DNA from: Halobacteriales archaeon QS_6_71_20
GTDB taxonomy: Archaea; Halobacteriota; Halobacteria; Halobacteriales; Haloferacaceae
Length of the DNA stretch: 64,000 nucleotides
Direction: 5' to 3'
Assembly (NCBI GenBank): GCA_003020945.1
Contig: PXRU01000020.1
Span: forward strand, 1-64,000
Shown here in pieces: positions 18,059 through 27,849 of this stretch. Under the pieces are notes generated by a model that did no database searches, had not been told where the DNA came from, and worked only from the letters and a program-made list of their open reading frames with translations. Numbering within the stretch: position 1 is the first letter of the stretch; each line of letters starts with the position of its first letter. The position numbers were made by a program, and so were the translations under genes.

Positions 18059-18078
18059 AGGTGGGTTCGTCCCACCTG
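18058..18078 (-). promoter_or_regulatory. Perfect hairpin abutting the tRNA-like 5' end
   Basis: An 8-bp perfect inverted repeat with a 5-base loop (CAGGTGGG...CCCACCTG) ends at the first base of the tRNA-like gene. Its GGTGGG and CCCACC segments match those of the anticodon stem, so alternative pairing between leader and tRNA body is possible. It could be a 5' leader structure or a processing signal. Confidence 0.5.
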
Positions 18079-18185
18079 CGGATGGCGGGGACTCACGCTT
18101 CGTTATGTACCGAGTAGCGCCGAACACGTCGCCGAGGGGATCGGTTCGCTGTCGGTTAGCGACGCGGTAGGGTCGATCGGACCCG

Positions 18186-19610
18186 TCAGTCGCCCGTTTC
18201 GGGGCGGTACTCCCGGCTGATCGCCTTCCAGCGGTTCGAGCGGAACCGGCGGAAGTTGACCGCCATCGGCACGACCGACTCCGCCACCAGCGCGAGCAGG
18301 AGGCCGCCGACGCCCAGCGCCGGCCAGACGGTGCCGAGCCACGCCAGCGGGAGCGCCGCGAGGTACGCGCCCGCGAGCGTCGAGAGGAACGGCACTCGGG
18401 TGTCGCCGGCGCCCCGGAGCGCGCCCGTCACGGAGCCGTCGACGCCCAACGCGACCGCACTGACGGCCGCGACGCGGACGAAGTCGGCCGACAGCGTCCG
18501 GTCGGCGGCGGAGTCGACGAACACGCCCGCGACCGGGTCCGCGAACGCGAACACGACGGCTCCGGCGGCGAGATACACCACCAGCGACAGGCGGGTGATC
18601 CCCTCGCCGTACGCCTCCGCCTCCGCCTCGGCGCCGCGGCCCAGTTCCTGCCCGACGAGCGTGGAGCCGGCGATGGAAAAGCCCCACGAGAAGCTGCCCA
18701 GCAGCGCGCGCACCTGTCGGCCGACGCCGACGGCCGCGACCGCGACCGGGCCGAACGTCGCCGCGATCGAAAGCAGCGGGAACACCACCAGCCCCTGTGC
18801 GGCCCGGCGCGCGATCAGCGGCGCGGACACTTCGCCGATCTGTCGCAGCAGGTCGACATCGAGAAGCGGGCGCTCCAGCGTCAGCGGCACGGGGCTGGCG
18901 CCGCGCCCGCGGAGGTAGTTCCGGCCGGTCATCCCCCACGCGAACACGACCGTCACCAGCGCCGTCGCCAGCGCGGTGCCGAGGGCGGCGCCGGCGACGC
19001 CCATGTCGAAGCCGAGGACGAACGTCGCCGACAGCCCGATGTTGGCGACCGCGCCGCCCGCGCGGATCGCCATCGGCGTCACCGTGTCGCTCACGCCCGC
19101 GTACGTCCGGCTGGCGATCAGGTTGAGGAACTCGAACAGCAGACCGGGCGCGACGACCGCGAGGTAGGTGGCGCCGCGACCGACGCTCGCGGGGTCGTCG
19201 CCGAGCAGCGCGACCAGCGGCTCGGCCGCCAGCGCGAACAGCGCGACCGTCGGCACCGCGAGCGCCAGCGCCAGCGCCACGCTGAGCCGGACGACCGCCG
19301 CCGCGCGGTCGACCTCGCCGCCGCCGTAGTTCTGGGAGACGAGCGCGACCGTCCCGCCCGCCAGCCCGATCGCGAGGAACTTCGCGACCATCCAGAAGGC
19401 GTTCGCCAGCGTCAGCCCGGCGACGGCCGTCGGCCCGACGACCAGCCCCACCAGCGCCAGGTCGACCGTCCGCTTGGACATGATCGCGAAGCCGGTGACG
19501 ACGCGGGGCCACGCCAGGTCGACGGTCGCGTGGAGGCGCCGCTCGTCGATGACGCCCGCGCCCGCGAGCGCGCTCGCCAGCGACCGCCCGGCGCGACGGA
19601 GCCGCGACAC
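18186..19610 (-). CDS. MATE family multidrug/organic cation exporter
   Basis: 474 residues with about 12 transmembrane helices in two six-helix halves, as expected for MATE/NorM antiporters that export drugs or organic cations in exchange for Na+ or H+. Family features include AWPRVVTGFAIMSKRTVDLAL at the start of helix 1 and VSQNYGGGEVDRAAA. The second-half equivalents are VGRQVRALLGSFSWGFSIAG and TLVGQELGRGAEAEA. The start MSRLRRAGR gives the usual cytoplasmic lead. Substrate unknown. The gene begins about 70 bases past a zone of gene fragments. Confidence 0.88.
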   Translation of the reverse strand: MSRLRRAGRSLASALAGAGVIDERRLHATVDLAWPRVVTGFAIMSKRTVDLALVGLVVGPTAVAGLTLANAFWMVAKFLAIGLAGGTVALVSQNYGGGEVDRAAAVVRLSVALALALAVPTVALFALAAEPLVALLGDDPASVGRGATYLAVVAPGLLFEFLNLIASRTYAGVSDTVTPMAIRAGGAVANIGLSATFVLGFDMGVAGAALGTALATALVTVVFAWGMTGRNYLRGRGASPVPLTLERPLLDVDLLRQIGEVSAPLIARRAAQGLVVFPLLSIAATFGPVAVAAVGVGRQVRALLGSFSWGFSIAGSTLVGQELGRGAEAEAEAYGEGITRLSLVVYLAAGAVVFAFADPVAGVFVDSAADRTLSADFVRVAAVSAVALGVDGSVTGALRGAGDTRVPFLSTLAGAYLAALPLAWLGTVWPALGVGGLLLALVAESVVPMAVNFRRFRSNRWKAISREYRPETGD

Positions 19611-19678
19611 GTCCCAAGCGAGCGGCCGCCCGGGCTAATCGGTTGCGCTCACCCGCGCGGGCTGCCGGCGGCGGCCGG

Positions 19679-19915
19679 TCACGCGATCAACAGGCCGGCC
19701 ACCGTCCCCGTCGTGAGCACCGTCAGGGCGTCCGCAGTCGGGCCGCTCCACCCTTCGTCGTCGACGACGAACCGGCCGAGCGGGCGGCCGGACCCGCCCC
19801 ACGACGGGAGCAGCTCCACCCTCGCGTCGAGGCCGAACAGCCGGGCGACGGCGGCGTGGGCCGCCTCGTGGGGGAGGACGGCGATTCCGACGAGGAGGCG
19901 GACGAGACGGGACAC
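19679..19915 (-). CDS. Short HExxH protein, probable truncated membrane metalloprotease
   Basis: 78 residues. LPHEAAHAAVARLFG (residues about 14-28) contains HEAAH, the zinc motif of M50-like and related membrane metallopeptidases. A complete enzyme would need further membrane helices and a third ligand; this frame ends at VAGLLIA with only two short hydrophobic segments. It therefore looks like the N-terminal stub of a longer protein, although a natural short protein cannot be excluded. It lies next to a broken KaiC-like fragment. Confidence 0.5.
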   Translation of the reverse strand: MSRLVRLLVGIAVLPHEAAHAAVARLFGLDARVELLPSWGGSGRPLGRFVVDDEGWSGPTADALTVLTTGTVAGLLIA

Positions 19916-19993
19916 GGCGGCGGTAGGCGGTCGGCGGGGAAAGGAGTTGCCCGCGGGGCGACGCGATCGGGGCTCGTTCCACGGCGGCGGCGT

Positions 19994-20326
19994 CGAGCCG
20001 CTGGAGCGTCAGCGTTCGCGAGTCGCCGTCGGGCGACTTTAGGGTCGCGCCGGGCAAGATGTGGAAGCCGATCACGTCGAGTCGCCCGTCGTCGAGCGCG
20101 AACGGGAATGCCCCGAAGGGGTCGCGCACGTCGTCGAGCGTCTGCTCGATCGTGACGTACAGGCAGTCCTCGCCGACGGTCACCCCGGCGTCGAGGAACT
20201 GCACGCTCAGCGCCGACTTCCCCGAGCTCGGACCGCCGCGGGCCGACACCGCCTGCCTGCGGGGGAAATCCACCGCGGAGCATCCGGTCGAGGACGTCGA
20301 CGCCGACGCTCGCCGGATCGTCGTGT
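19994..20326 (-). pseudogene. KaiC/RecA-like ATPase fragment, frameshifted
   Basis: The first part (THDDPASVGVDVLDRMLRGG, read in one frame) is the N-terminal signature of KaiC-like ATPases. About position 20262 the reading moves to another frame, which gives the Walker A ARGGPSSGKSALSV, then VTIEQTLDDVRDPFGAFP and TLKSPDGDSRTLTLQRLDA. After about 20000 the similarity stops and the frame becomes arginine-rich, non-coding sequence. Walker B and the rest of the ATPase are absent. Limits are approximate. A recognisable relative at 38195 is intact. Confidence 0.65.
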
Positions 20327-20531
20327 GTTATCGTGCACCGAACGGACGCGGACCGAGTTAACGATACCCCTACTGGCACCGACGGTGCGGTCGGTCGGTG
20401 CCGGGGTCGCCGGCGTCGGGGTACGCAACGCCGGGACGTGACACGCTACGCTTCGGCGCCGCCGGCTCGACGCCGGGACGCGCCGCGCCGGCGTGCCGGG
20501 GTTGAAGTGTGCGGACGGCGTCGGCCGGGGT

Positions 20532-21440
20532 ATGCAGATCGGCTCGCGTCGCTGTCTCCTCAACCCAAACAGCGGCACCGTCGACCACGCCGACCGCGTC
20601 CGGCGGGCGATGGACGCCCGCGGCTTCGAGGTCGTGGAGACCGAGGACGCCGCCCACACCGAGGCGCTGGCGCGGGAGGCCGGCGAGGCGGGCGCGTCGC
20701 CGCTTGCCGTCTGCGGCGGCGACGGGACGATCAACGACGCGCTCCGGGGACTCGCCCGCGCGGACGCGCTGGGCGAGGTGACGCTCTCGGTGCTCCCGGC
20801 GGGGACCGTGAACCTCCTGGCGGAGCGGCTCGGCATCGGGTCGCTGGAGGACGGGATCGCCCTGTCGGACACCGGCGAGCGGCGCGCGGTCGACGTGGGG
20901 GTCGCCGAGGTCGGCGGCGACGGCCCGGGGGAGCCGTTCCTCGTCTCCTGTATCGCCGGGCTCCCGGCCGACGCCAGCATCGGGACCTCCGACGACCTGA
21001 AGGAGCGGTTCGGCACGCTCGCGTTCCTGGTGAGCGGCGCCCGCGAGACGGTGGCGTTCGACGGCCTCGACATCCGGGTCGACGCCCCCGGGGAGTCGTG
21101 GGTCGGCGAGGCGACGTGCGTGCTCGTGGGCAACGCCCGGAAGTTCGTCGAGGAGGGGGGGCAGGCCGACATGGAGGACGGCCGGTTCGACGTGGTCGTC
21201 GCCGAGGCGATGCCGGCGCCCGACCTCGCGGTGGAGGCGGCGATCCACCGCCTGCTCGGGGAGGGGACCGACGGCGTCACGCACTTCCGCGCGTCGGAGT
21301 TACACGTCGCGAGCGTCGACGGGCCGATCACGTTCAGCCGCGACGGCGAGACGGCCACCCACGAGCGACTCGACCTCCGCGTGCTACCCCGTCGCCTCGA
21401 CGTGCGTGTCGGCGAGGGCTACGAGCCGCACCCGGAGTAA
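20532..21440 (+). CDS. Diacylglycerol kinase catalytic-domain (YegS/BmrU-like) lipid kinase
   Basis: 302 residues. The N-terminal domain has the family order: LLNPNSGTV, then AVCGGDGTINDALRGL, the nucleotide-binding GGDGT motif, then LPAGTVNLLAERLG. The C-terminal beta domain includes FLVSCIAGLPADAS and CVLVGNARKF. Such proteins phosphorylate diacylglycerol-type or other lipid alcohols; the archaeal substrate is unknown. Start chosen at MQIGSRRCLLNP because the 13 residues before it (MPGLKCADG...) are not family-like. Confidence 0.85.
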   Translation: MQIGSRRCLLNPNSGTVDHADRVRRAMDARGFEVVETEDAAHTEALAREAGEAGASPLAVCGGDGTINDALRGLARADALGEVTLSVLPAGTVNLLAERLGIGSLEDGIALSDTGERRAVDVGVAEVGGDGPGEPFLVSCIAGLPADASIGTSDDLKERFGTLAFLVSGARETVAFDGLDIRVDAPGESWVGEATCVLVGNARKFVEEGGQADMEDGRFDVVVAEAMPAPDLAVEAAIHRLLGEGTDGVTHFRASELHVASVDGPITFSRDGETATHERLDLRVLPRRLDVRVGEGYEPHPE

Positions 21441-21538
21441 CCGCCGGGGATCCGGCGTCGGCGCAGTCCGGCGGGTCAGTTCGTCGACCTTTGTTCAGAA
21501 ACGAGAGTTTTGATATTTACAGTACAACGAGATAATAT

Positions 21539-21736
21539 ATGAGCAAGGCAAACACAGCATCGATGTTCTACGCACGGGTCGAGATGAATGAAGCCTCTAT
21601 TGAACCGGACGTACAATGGAAGACTGAGGCAGAGGCACTGAACGGTGATCGTTTCATCACGCCCTCGTCATCTCATGTCGGATTCGCGAATATCATGAAC
21701 GGACGAACATTTATTCACGCGAAAAATAGCGTTTGA
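21539..21736 (+). CDS. Small hypothetical protein in low-GC patch
   Basis: 65 residues, not recognised; no signal peptide or membrane segment. The DNA is far lower in GC than the neighbours. A TATA-like gatattta lies 20-27 bases upstream of the ATG, consistent with a leaderless transcript, and a perfect hairpin overlaps the stop codon. Together they support a small independent transcription unit, but codon evidence is thin at this length. Confidence 0.4.
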   Translation: MSKANTASMFYARVEMNEASIEPDVQWKTEAEALNGDRFITPSSSHVGFANIMNGRTFIHAKNSV

Positions 21737-21754
21737 GGTCGAAGCGACCTCAAA
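21732..21754 (+). terminator. Perfect 10-bp hairpin over a stop codon
   Basis: TTTGAGGTCG, a 3-base loop, then CGACCTCAAA. The left arm covers the TGA stop of the small low-GC gene. It may act as a transcript-end or mRNA-stability structure; archaeal termination usually needs a U-tract, which is not obvious here. Confidence 0.45.
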
Positions 21755-21923
21755 ACCTGCCACAGAGACAATGAGATTAATACCAACGGAGCGAATATCT
21801 GCCCGCATCATAAAGTGCTGTGGTCGGACCAGCCGCAGGGAAGCGCAACGCTTGTCGACCGGACAAAACTCCGTTCTGAGGAGTTCCATACCATCAATCC
21901 GTACGCATGGCTAAATCTGAATT

Positions 21924-22391
21924 ATGAGAAACAGAAGAAAGTTTCTAGTAGATCTTTCAGTATCCCTCTGTCTTCTATCCGGATGTGCAACCGTAGCTGA
22001 GCCGAATAGGGAATTCGCGATAGAATCGATACTGCTGAGAAACAAGTCCAGAGACCGCAGAGAATTCGACGTGAACCTGTCGGCCGATGGCGATACGGTT
22101 TATTCGGAAAAGCTGGTCGCTGAGAGTGCGGAGTGGGAGGATCAAGAGCTGGTGAAGGCCGGAGGAGCACAGATAGATCGGAGCTTCTCGGAGCAGAGAA
22201 ACTACGCGGTGAGGTTCGAAAACGAGACGGAAGACGAATTCACAGCCTCCGATGTCGAGCTGATCGGGAACGGAGACTGTGTGCGGATCGGCGGAGTCGT
22301 CGAACCCGATGGCTCCTTCGTGTTCTCGTATGCCTTCTACGAGAGCGAAGCGTGTGAGCGTTCATCGCCACGCGAGCGTGAACGCCGGTAG
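21924..22391 (+). CDS. Tat-type lipoprotein, hypothetical
   Basis: 155 residues. The N-terminus MRNRRKFLVDLSVSLCLLSGC has twin arginines, a hydrophobic stretch and a lipobox Cys near residue 21, so it is likely exported folded and lipid-anchored. The mature part is a beta-rich domain of about 125 residues (EFDVNLSADGDTVYSEKL, NYAVRFENETEDEF). No known catalytic motif. Low-to-moderate GC compared with flanking genes. It lies downstream of a low-GC stretch with no other clear gene. Confidence 0.7.
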   Translation: MRNRRKFLVDLSVSLCLLSGCATVAEPNREFAIESILLRNKSRDRREFDVNLSADGDTVYSEKLVAESAEWEDQELVKAGGAQIDRSFSEQRNYAVRFENETEDEFTASDVELIGNGDCVRIGGVVEPDGSFVFSYAFYESEACERSSPRERERR

Positions 22392-22550
22392 CTACGCGCG
22401 TCCCCCGCATACAGCACTGGTATAGAAACGCGATGACACTTCGACCGCGGACTCCACACGTGACACTTCGAACGGTGTTTCCGCAGACGACGCCCGGCAC
22501 GCGGATTTAGCCGAGGTGGCTCCCAAGACGGATTCCACTGGCCCGACGCG

Positions 22551-22685
22551 ATGCCCGCCGACTCCGCCCACGCGGCCTACGACGAGGACCTCCTCCGAGC
22601 GGCGGGCGCGACTGACCCTGACCTCTCGCGGTACAACCTCACCGAGGGTCGACCCCGAGTACGTCCGCAAGTGACTCCGACCTGA
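22551..22685 (+). pseudogene. Short coding remnant
   Basis: A 44-codon frame (MPADSAHAAYDEDLLRAAG, then DPDLSRYNLTEG) has strong haloarchaeal composition but ends abruptly. It looks like a fragment of a larger protein rather than a complete gene. It is the only coding-like piece in the region 22392-23010. That stretch otherwise holds the probable promoter of the surface protein (TATA-like sequence not clearly placed) and nothing else recognisable. Confidence 0.3.
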
Positions 22686-23010
22686 CGGGACGATTCAGGC
22701 AAGCGAACAGCAACGGGTTCCAATCCGTGTGCTCGTTCGAACGATCGATCCAGTGTTCTGCGGAAACCGGACTGTAGCTGGGATCGACTGCGAACGAACA
22801 GTAATGACCGTTCTCGCGGGGAGTGCTAACAGAACATGTTACCGTGTAACCTTCGTCAGTGCTCCATCGCTTCCACTTCCGGTCACGTCTCGGCGCCCGG
22901 CGCAACAACAGCCGGTAACGAGTCGGTCGGCGACCGGACGCACACGAGTCGGCTCACGCGAGCACTCGGCGGAGAACGGGTCGTGCCGTCGGCCGGAACC
23001 GGTGAGGTGT

Positions 23011-26000
23011 ATGTCTGATCGTCGGAGTCGCCGGCGTGCGGTCTCGATGAGGCTGCTGGTCGGACTGATCGCGTTGGCGATGGTCACGAGTCCGATCGCC
23101 GTCGGCATCGGCACGGCGGTGCCGCAGGCCGGTCCCGGCACACAGCCGAAGGCGGACTCGACAGCCGGCTCCGCCGCGGTCCCGACCACGGACGCGACTG
23201 CCGCCTCCCCCGCGTCGCCGAGCGTGCTGACGGCCACGGACCCGAGCGGCTTCAGCGGGAGCGCCGCGGTTCAGGAGTCGCGCCGCGACGCCGCCGAGCA
23301 GGGCGCCGAGGCGGGCGCACAGTTGGCGCGGGAGCAGGGTGCCACGGTCACGGAGGCGCAGGTCGCGGCCGCCACGGAGGCGGCCGTCGCCGCCGTAGAA
23401 CGGGAACAGGGGGCGCAGCTCGACCAGGTCCGGCGTGCGGCCCGCGGCGCGGCGCACGGCGCGCTCCTGCAGTCACAGTCGGTCAACGCGACCCAGATCC
23501 GGGCGGCCGTCTCGGGGAGCACTCGCGGCGCGCTCAGTCAGGCTCAGTCGGCGAACGTGACCCAGATACAGGGCGCGGCGTACGGCGCCGCCCACGGGGC
23601 GATCGCGCGGAGCCAGCGTGCCTCGGCGACGCGGGTCCAGCGGGCGGCGGCGGGCGCCGCCTCCGGTGCCGCACGGGGCGCCGCGAAACGGGGGGTCGCG
23701 GACGTGTCGAAGATACAGGAGGCCGCCCAGGGCGGCGCGTACGGCGCGCTCGACCGGGCGGGCGAGCCCGAGAAGGTCCACGGCGCGGCCAGCGGCGGTG
23801 CGGAGGGCGCGCTCGAACGGGTACAGCGGGCGAACGTGAAGCAGGTGCAGGTGGCGGCGCTGGGCGGCGCGAAGGGCGCGATCTCCCAGAGCCAGCAGGC
23901 GACCGTCAAACAGGTGCGGGCGGCGGCGTACGGCGGCACGGCCGGCGCGATCTCTCAGAGTCAGACGGCGACGGTCAAACAGATACAGACCGCCGCCGCG
24001 GCCGCGTCCTCCGGCGCGCTCTCAGGGAGTCAGTCGGCGAGCGTCACACAGATCCAGTCGTCGGCCAGGGGCGCGGGTGAGGGAGTTCTCGGACAGGTGA
24101 CGCAGGTCCAGATCGTCAACATCGTGCAGATACAGATCTCCGTCCAGGTCGCGGCCGCCGACACCACCGAGGAGGCGGTCGAGGACGAGGAGGATCGGCC
24201 GTACGTGATCTTCAAGAAGGGGAAGGACAGCGGGAAGAGCAAGTACTCCGCGTCCGACGACCGCGACCGGGACGGCCTCTCCGACGACCGGGAGCGTCTC
24301 ATCAGCACCGACCCCGAGGACGTCGACACCGACGGCGACGGCCTCAACGACGGGACGGAGGTGTTCGTCGAGGGGACGGAGCCGCGCGACAGCGACACCG
24401 ACGACGACGGCCTCGACGACGGGGACGAGCGGGAGCTCGGAACCGACCCGACCGACCCGGACACCGACCGTGACGGCGTCGAGGACGGGGAGGAGGTCGA
24501 CGACGGGTCCGACCCGCTGGACCCGAACGACCCGAGCGAGACCGACGGCGACGGCGACGGACTGACGCGCGGCGAGGAGCGAGAGCTCGGGACCGATCCC
24601 GACGACCCGGACACCGACGGCGACGACCTCGACGACGGCACCGAGGTCGGGTCGTACGGCTCGAACCCGCTCGCCAGCGACACCGACGGCGACGGCCTCG
24701 ACGACGGCGCCGAGGTCGACCGCGGGACCGACCCCACCGACCCGGACACCGACGGCGACGGCATCACCGACGCCGCGGAGCGGGACCGCGGGACGGACCC
24801 GACCGACCCCGACGACCCCGCGCCGCCGGACCCCGACGGCGACGGACTGGGGACGGCACAGGAGGACCGGATCGGGACCGACCCGGAGGACGCCGACACC
24901 GACGGCGACGGCCTCGACGACGGTATCGAGGTGACGGAGACGTTCACCGACCCGACCGCCCCGGACACCGACGGCGACGGTCTCGACGACGGCGAGGAGG
25001 TCGAGGACGGCTCCGACCCGCTCGACATCGACGACCCGACCCCGATCGACGCGGACGACGACGGACTCGACGACGAGACCGAGGAGTCGATCGGAACGAA
25101 CGCCAGCGACCCCGACACCGACGGCGACGGGGCCCTCGACGGGGTCGAGGTCGACGACGGGACGGACCCGACCGACCCCGACGACCCGCCGCGGATCCGG
25201 TCGCTCGGGGTCGAGACGAGCTGCGAGAACCTCTCGGTCGCCAACCCGAACGACGTCCCGGTCTCGGTGACCGTCGACGGACCGAACGGGACCGAGACGG
25301 TCGGCGTCGCCGCCGGCGAGACCCGGCGGGTGGCGGCGGCGACGGGCGAGTACACCCTCTCGGCGGCCACCGGCGACGGGACGGCGGTCCCGCTGGGCGG
25401 CGAGAACGAGTCCGAGCTCGCCGTCACCGTCGCGGAGTGTCCGGCGGCTCCGGCGAGCCTCACGGTGATCGAGCGCGAGCGGAACGTCTCGGTCACGAAC
25501 CCGGGCGACGCTCCCGTCACCGTCACCGCGACCGGCGACGAGGGCGCGGTCGAGACCGAGACGCTCCCCGCGAACGAGACCACGACGCTCTCGCTCGCGC
25601 CCGGGAGCTACACCCTCACGGCCGCGACGGAGGAGGGGGACGCCGTGCCGCTCAACGGCGAGCCGGCGGTGAACGTCTCTGTCGCGTCGCCGCGGGAGGA
25701 GGCGAGCCTCGACGCGTCGGCCGACGGCGCCACGCTCACCGTCACGAACCCGTCCGAGCTGAACGTCACGGCGACGCTGGAGAACGGGACGGCGACCGTC
25801 GAGTCGTTCGACGTCGCCGCCGGCGAGACGGCGACCGTCACCGACCTGGCGCCGGGGAACTACAGCCTGACCGCCGACGCCGAGGGGAACGCGACGGTCC
25901 TGATCGACGGCGACGAGGCGTTTACCTTCACCGTCGAGAACGACACGCAGCCGCCCGAGGAGCCGGACTCGGTGACCGCGACCGTCGATAACGGGTCGCT

Positions 26001-27780
26001 GACCGTCGAGAACCCCAACGACGCCGGGGTCACCGTCACCGCGACGAACGAGACGGGGCGGAACCGCTCGGTGTCGGTCCCCGCCGACGGGACCGAGACG
26101 GCGACGGATCTGGCTCCCGGGAACTGGACCGCGACGGCGACCGCCGAGGACGGTCGGTCCGTCCCCGTAAACGGTAACGACTCGTTCGAGTTCACCGTCG
26201 GACCGACCGAGGGTGACGACGACGCGGACGACAACGACACCGAGGAGAACGGCACGTCGGGAGACGCCGCTCCGGGCGAGATCGACTCCTGTACGACGAT
26301 CAACGAGTCCGGAACGTACGAGCTGACCGACGACGTCGAGTCGTCCGCCGACGGGGTCTGTATCCACGTCCGCGCGAGCGACGTCGTGCTCGACGGAAAC
26401 GGCAACAGCGTGGTCGGGACCGGCGCGCCGGACTCGATCGGTCTCCTCGTGTACAATGGGACCGTCGACGGGTTCAACGACGCGGAGCCGCTCACGAACG
26501 TCACCGTCCGTGACGTCGAGGTCGCCGACTGGGACCAGGGCGTCCGGGCCGGTCCGGCCGCGGGTAGCTCCGGGCCGAGGGTCCGGCTGCTCGACGTGTC
26601 CGTGCGGAACGCCGCCGGCGTCTCCCTGTACGGGACGGACGACAGCGTTCTCCGGAACGTGAACGTCACCGGCGGCGAGTCCGGCCTGTACCTGTGGGAG
26701 GCCTCCAACGTGACCGCGGAGAGTCTGACGGTCACCGACACCACGGACGTCGGGGTGTTCCTCGCGCAGAACGTGCGGGACAGCCGCCTCTCGGACGTCG
26801 AGATCGTCGACAACGACGGGGGCGGGATCTACTTCAACACCGAGGCCTCCGGCAACGTCGTCACCGGCGCGACCGTCGAGGGCAACGACGAGTACGGCGT
26901 CCAGTTCTCCGACTCGGCTGAGAACCTGGTCGGACAGTCCGTCATCACGGGAACGGACGGTCCGGCCGTCGTGGCCGATCCCTCCGGGGGCGACCGCCTG
27001 GAGGACGTGACGGTCCGCGACGATAGCGTCGCGCTCGAGGTCCGCTCCGACGGCGGACTCGGCCTCTCGAACGTTTCGTTGAGCCGGAACGTCACCGTCT
27101 CGACGCCCGAGGCCGGCTCCGTGGTCGAGTTCGAGGGCGACTCCGGCGCGCCGATGCGGCTGGGGACCGTCGAGGTGTCCGAGATAGCCGCCGAGTCGCC
27201 CGGCGACCCGCTCGGCGACCGGGCGGTCACCGTCGCCAACGCCGATTCGGCGGTCGAGGCGACGTTCGAGGTGCCCCCGGTGGACGACGACACGCGGGCG
27301 CGGCTGTTCAGGGTCGCCGGCGACGACGGTTGGACACCCGTCGAGGGGACGGCCGGACCGACGCCGACGGTCATGCTCTCCGGCACCGAGACGGTGGCGC
27401 CGTTCGGCGTTCCGGCGGAGAACGGGACGACTCCGACGGGGACGCCGACCGAGACCCCGACGGAGGAATCCAACGAGACTTCGACGACAACGGAGACCGA
27501 AACCTCGACCGGGACGCCGACCGAGACTCCGCCGGAGGAACCCAACGAGACCTCGACGGAGGAACCCAACGAGAGCTCGACGACAACCGAGGTCGAAACC
27601 TCGACGGGGACGCCGTCGGAGACCTCAACGACAACGGAGACCGACACCGAGGCCGCGACGGAGTCGCCGTCTCCGGCGATCGAGTCCGTCGCCGGCGACG
27701 GAACGGACACGGTCGTCCTGGGGGCGCCGCTCTCGGTCCTCGGACTGGCCGGCGTGCTGTTCGTTCGGACCCGGGACTGA
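23011..27780 (+). CDS. Giant modular cell-surface protein
   Basis: 1589 residues. A basic lead and signal helix ([20 protein letters not shown]) export it. Residues about 95-360 carry roughly nine 23-residue repeats of the type [20 protein letters not shown]. Residues about 415-727 hold about 13 thrombospondin type 3-like Ca-binding repeats ([10 protein letters not shown]). Residues about 728-1085 are four beta-sandwich repeats of about 80 residues. Residues about 1094-1400 form a right-handed beta-helix of the NosD/pectate-lyase type ([17 protein letters not shown]...). A Thr/Glu-rich stalk with TPTETPTEE-like repeats leads to a C-terminal membrane helix ([19 protein letters not shown]). No PGF-CTERM signal is seen. 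It is probably a surface adhesin or stalk. ATG preferred over the long upstream frame, whose composition is non-coding. Confidence 0.85.
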   Translation: MSDRRSRRRAVSMRLLVGLIALAMVTSPIAVGIGTAVPQAGPGTQPKADSTAGSAAVPTTDATAASPASPSVLTATDPSGFSGSAAVQESRRDAAEQGAEAGAQLAREQGATVTEAQVAAATEAAVAAVEREQGAQLDQVRRAARGAAHGALLQSQSVNATQIRAAVSGSTRGALSQAQSANVTQIQGAAYGAAHGAIARSQRASATRVQRAAAGAASGAARGAAKRGVADVSKIQEAAQGGAYGALDRAGEPEKVHGAASGGAEGALERVQRANVKQVQVAALGGAKGAISQSQQATVKQVRAAAYGGTAGAISQSQTATVKQIQTAAAAASSGALSGSQSASVTQIQSSARGAGEGVLGQVTQVQIVNIVQIQISVQVAAADTTEEAVEDEEDRPYVIFKKGKDSGKSKYSASDDRDRDGLSDDRERLISTDPEDVDTDGDGLNDGTEVFVEGTEPRDSDTDDDGLDDGDERELGTDPTDPDTDRDGVEDGEEVDDGSDPLDPNDPSETDGDGDGLTRGEERELGTDPDDPDTDGDDLDDGTEVGSYGSNPLASDTDGDGLDDGAEVDRGTDPTDPDTDGDGITDAAERDRGTDPTDPDDPAPPDPDGDGLGTAQEDRIGTDPEDADTDGDGLDDGIEVTETFTDPTAPDTDGDGLDDGEEVEDGSDPLDIDDPTPIDADDDGLDDETEESIGTNASDPDTDGDGALDGVEVDDGTDPTDPDDPPRIRSLGVETSCENLSVANPNDVPVSVTVDGPNGTETVGVAAGETRRVAAATGEYTLSAATGDGTAVPLGGENESELAVTVAECPAAPASLTVIERERNVSVTNPGDAPVTVTATGDEGAVETETLPANETTTLSLAPGSYTLTAATEEGDAVPLNGEPAVNVSVASPREEASLDASADGATLTVTNPSELNVTATLENGTATVESFDVAAGETATVTDLAPGNYSLTADAEGNATVLIDGDEAFTFTVENDTQPPEEPDSVTATVDNGSLTVENPNDAGVTVTATNETGRNRSVSVPADGTETATDLAPGNWTATATAEDGRSVPVNGNDSFEFTVGPTEGDDDADDNDTEENGTSGDAAPGEIDSCTTINESGTYELTDDVESSADGVCIHVRASDVVLDGNGNSVVGTGAPDSIGLLVYNGTVDGFNDAEPLTNVTVRDVEVADWDQGVRAGPAAGSSGPRVRLLDVSVRNAAGVSLYGTDDSVLRNVNVTGGESGLYLWEASNVTAESLTVTDTTDVGVFLAQNVRDSRLSDVEIVDNDGGGIYFNTEASGNVVTGATVEGNDEYGVQFSDSAENLVGQSVITGTDGPAVVADPSGGDRLEDVTVRDDSVALEVRSDGGLGLSNVSLSRNVTVSTPEAGSVVEFEGDSGAPMRLGTVEVSEIAAESPGDPLGDRAVTVANADSAVEATFEVPPVDDDTRARLFRVAGDDGWTPVEGTAGPTPTVMLSGTETVAPFGVPAENGTTPTGTPTETPTEESNETSTTTETETSTGTPTETPPEEPNETSTEEPNESSTTTEVETSTGTPSETSTTTETDTEAATESPSPAIESVAGDGTDTVVLGAPLSVLGLAGVLFVRTRD
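23458..24100 (+). repeat. Tandem 69-bp coding repeats (23 residues each)
   Basis: About nine direct repeats, most 69 bp, with the pattern GA-hydrophobic-x-x-Q-S-Q-x-A-x-V-x-Q-I-Q-x-A-A-x-G-x. One copy is 78 bp and one is 63 bp. The repeats are diverged at DNA level, so this is not a recent array. Ala/Gln-rich helices with a fixed period suggest a coiled or stacked rod. Confidence 0.8.
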
Positions 27781-27849
27781 CGCCGCCTCCCTCGGCGACG
27801 GGCGGGTCGGGCGGTCGCCGCCGTCGAGCGTCGCGCCGTCGGCGCCCGA

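Noticed and set aside
18058-18078. Plus-strand T-arm-like hairpin as part of a second tRNA
   Set aside because: GGTGG-GTTCGTC-CCACC lacks the TTC-R-A-N-Y T-loop order, and no other tRNA arms lie around it on that strand.
22639-22908. 89-codon minus-strand frame
   Set aside because: No motif, no likely start, and it overlaps the promoter region of the surface protein gene.
23458-24100. Possible CRISPR or satellite array
   Set aside because: The 69-bp units encode diverged 23-residue repeats without spacers and stay in one open frame.
24022-26367. 781-codon open frame antisense to the surface protein
   Set aside because: The frame is open only because GAC/GGC repeats on the plus strand contain no antisense stops; the protein is low-complexity Arg/Val/Gly.
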